Assembly: GCA_934456365.1 (NCBI GenBank)
Contig: CAKSHC010000007.1
Location: 1-64,000, forward strand
Reading direction: 5' to 3'
Length of the DNA stretch: 64,000 nucleotides
Source: an uncultured Eubacteriales bacterium
GTDB lineage: Bacteria; Bacillota; Clostridia; Oscillospirales; UMGS1783
In this document: positions 63,189 through 64,000 of the stretch, one piece after another
Position numbering within the stretch: position 1 is the first letter of the stretch
Layout of the letters: every line of letters begins with the position of its first letter
Notes under the pieces: generated by a model
The model's database searches: none
The model's input: only the letters and a program-made list of their open reading frames with translations
Told to the model about the DNA's origin: nothing
Made by a program: the position numbers and the translations under genes

Positions 63189-64000
63189 ATGATGCAACTG
63201 ATTGAAGAGCAGGATCGTTTTTATCTGGAAAACAAATATCATCGGACCGACGAGCCCTTCAACCCGTATTTCCGCCGGGCTTACCACGGGATCGGCTATG
63301 CGCCCGAAACGGGCAAAAGCGAGGAGGAGATCCTGGCAGGGCTGCGGGAGCTGGAGCCCGAGCTTGCGGGGCTGGCGCATCCGGTGGCGCGGGCGCGGGC
63401 GATCGCCTACGTTTTGCAAAACGAGCGGCTTTACCCGGCCGAGCACGACTGGTTCGTGGGGCTGGATTCCTTGGATCGGCTGGCCGACAGCGTGACCAAA
63501 ACGCTGTGGGAAGCGCAGGCGAACGAAAAGCGGGATCCGGAGCTTTTTCGGCTTTCGGAGCTCTTCAACCGCGCGGGCGCGGTGGACAACTGGGTGGACT
63601 ACGATCATGTGGTGCCGGACTGGGAATCCCTTTTATCCCTGGGCTTTGGCGGGATCCGGGAGCGGGCCGCCTCCTATCGCCGCCGCCGGGAACAGGCAGG
63701 AGAGCTGACCGACGCCCAGGCCGCCTTTTTTGAGGGGATCGATCTGGAATATGCGGCGGTTCTCGAGCTTCTGGAGCGGCTTTACCGCTTTGCGCTTTCC
63801 CAGCCGGGCGAGCGGGCGCAGCGGCAGGCGCGCTGTTTGCGGGCGCTGTGCGACGGGGCGCCGACCGACACCTACGAGGCCTTACAGCTGATGCTGATTT
63901 ATTTTCTGGTTTCGGAATCGGTAGACAGCTTTCAGGTGCGCTCATTGGGCAACGGGCTGGACCGGTCGCTGCGGCGCTTCTGGGAGGGGGACCTTCGCGC
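63189..64000 (+). CDS. Glycyl-radical enzyme (pyruvate formate-lyase family), N-terminal part
   Basis: The frame is open from ATG 63189 (GGGAGGG upstream) to the window end, 270 codons. It has the family N-terminal features: RARAIAYVLQNERLYPAEHDW, DYDHVVPDWESLLSLGFGGI, FFEGIDLEYAAVLELLERLY, and SESVDSFQVRSLGNGLDRSL near the end. The catalytic Cys and the radical Gly would lie beyond the edge, as would any activating enzyme. The substrate class cannot be set from this part. Confidence 0.82.
   Translation, partial: MMQLIEEQDRFYLENKYHRTDEPFNPYFRRAYHGIGYAPETGKSEEEILAGLRELEPELAGLAHPVARARAIAYVLQNERLYPAEHDWFVGLDSLDRLADSVTKTLWEAQANEKRDPELFRLSELFNRAGAVDNWVDYDHVVPDWESLLSLGFGGIRERAASYRRRREQAGELTDAQAAFFEGIDLEYAAVLELLERLYRFALSQPGERAQRQARCLRALCDGAPTDTYEALQLMLIYFLVSESVDSFQVRSLGNGLDRSLRRFWEGDLR

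Overview
The window reads as about 64 kb of chromosome from a high-GC, endospore-forming member of the Firmicutes, most likely class Clostridia (an Oscillospirales-like gut anaerobe). This is inferred from gene content. Sporulation proteins (YpeB, SpoIID, a SpoIIQ-type M23 protein), a SigH-like sigma factor, the rimP-nusA-rnpM-L7Ae-infB-rbfA block, a ribosomal L27 carrying the Prp-cleavable N-terminus, consensus sigma-A promoters, and strong AGGAGG ribosome binding sites all point the same way. No rRNA, canonical tRNA, prophage, intact IS element or CRISPR array is visible.

Layout. 0-3.3 kb is an accessory edge: a DgoK-like kinase part, a GNAT enzyme, a Fic protein with its own palindromic operators, and two small paralogous XRE regulators next to palindromes. 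3.3-12.1 kb is housekeeping: GTP-PEPCK (pckG), ksgA, trmL, secA, ybaK, ymdB and the germination gene ypeB behind a forespore-type promoter. 12.1-14.4 kb holds a truncated sigma factor, an acyl-ACP thioesterase, a zinc-ribbon protein, a tRNA-like element without a normal anticodon arm, and a SigH-like sigma gene. 14.5-19.3 kb is an apgM-nifS-thiI-cinA operon for sulfur transfer to tRNA and pyridine nucleotide repair. 19.4-21.8 kb has the engulfment pair spoIIQ and spoIID around a divergent ThyX-fold protein. Citrate synthase and a membrane TPR/LRR protein follow.

25.1-39.8 kb is the conserved translation/RNA-processing supercluster (rimP to ribF, then rpsO, pnp, an M16 peptidase, a D-Ala-D-Ala carboxypeptidase and an HD protein), interrupted by an SGNH hydrolase gene translationally coupled on both sides. 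39.8-46.2 kb holds membrane and envelope proteins, an M20 peptidase coupled to two multi-pass membrane proteins (one DUF5058), and an FAD oxidoreductase. 46.3-49.3 kb has gap and a cysK-rrf2-ybaK operon with a candidate Rrf2 operator. 49.3-54.4 kb has a GNAT enzyme, a GH2 beta-galactosidase and an esterase-like lipoprotein. 54.5-61.2 kb holds trmB, a LysM-G5-M23 cell-wall hydrolase, pgi, a small orphan P-loop protein, rplU-prp-rpmA and obg. The right edge has a PHP phosphoesterase and an AraC regulator divergent from a glycyl-radical enzyme cut by the window end.

The best candidates for something new are the tRNA-like element at 13746-13807, the ThyX-fold protein without the RHR signature, the Fic and XRE operator systems, and the DUF5058/membrane/M20 cassette. 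Start codons were chosen from Shine-Dalgarno position, promoter position or paralogue alignment. No database search was possible, so family names rest on recognised motifs.
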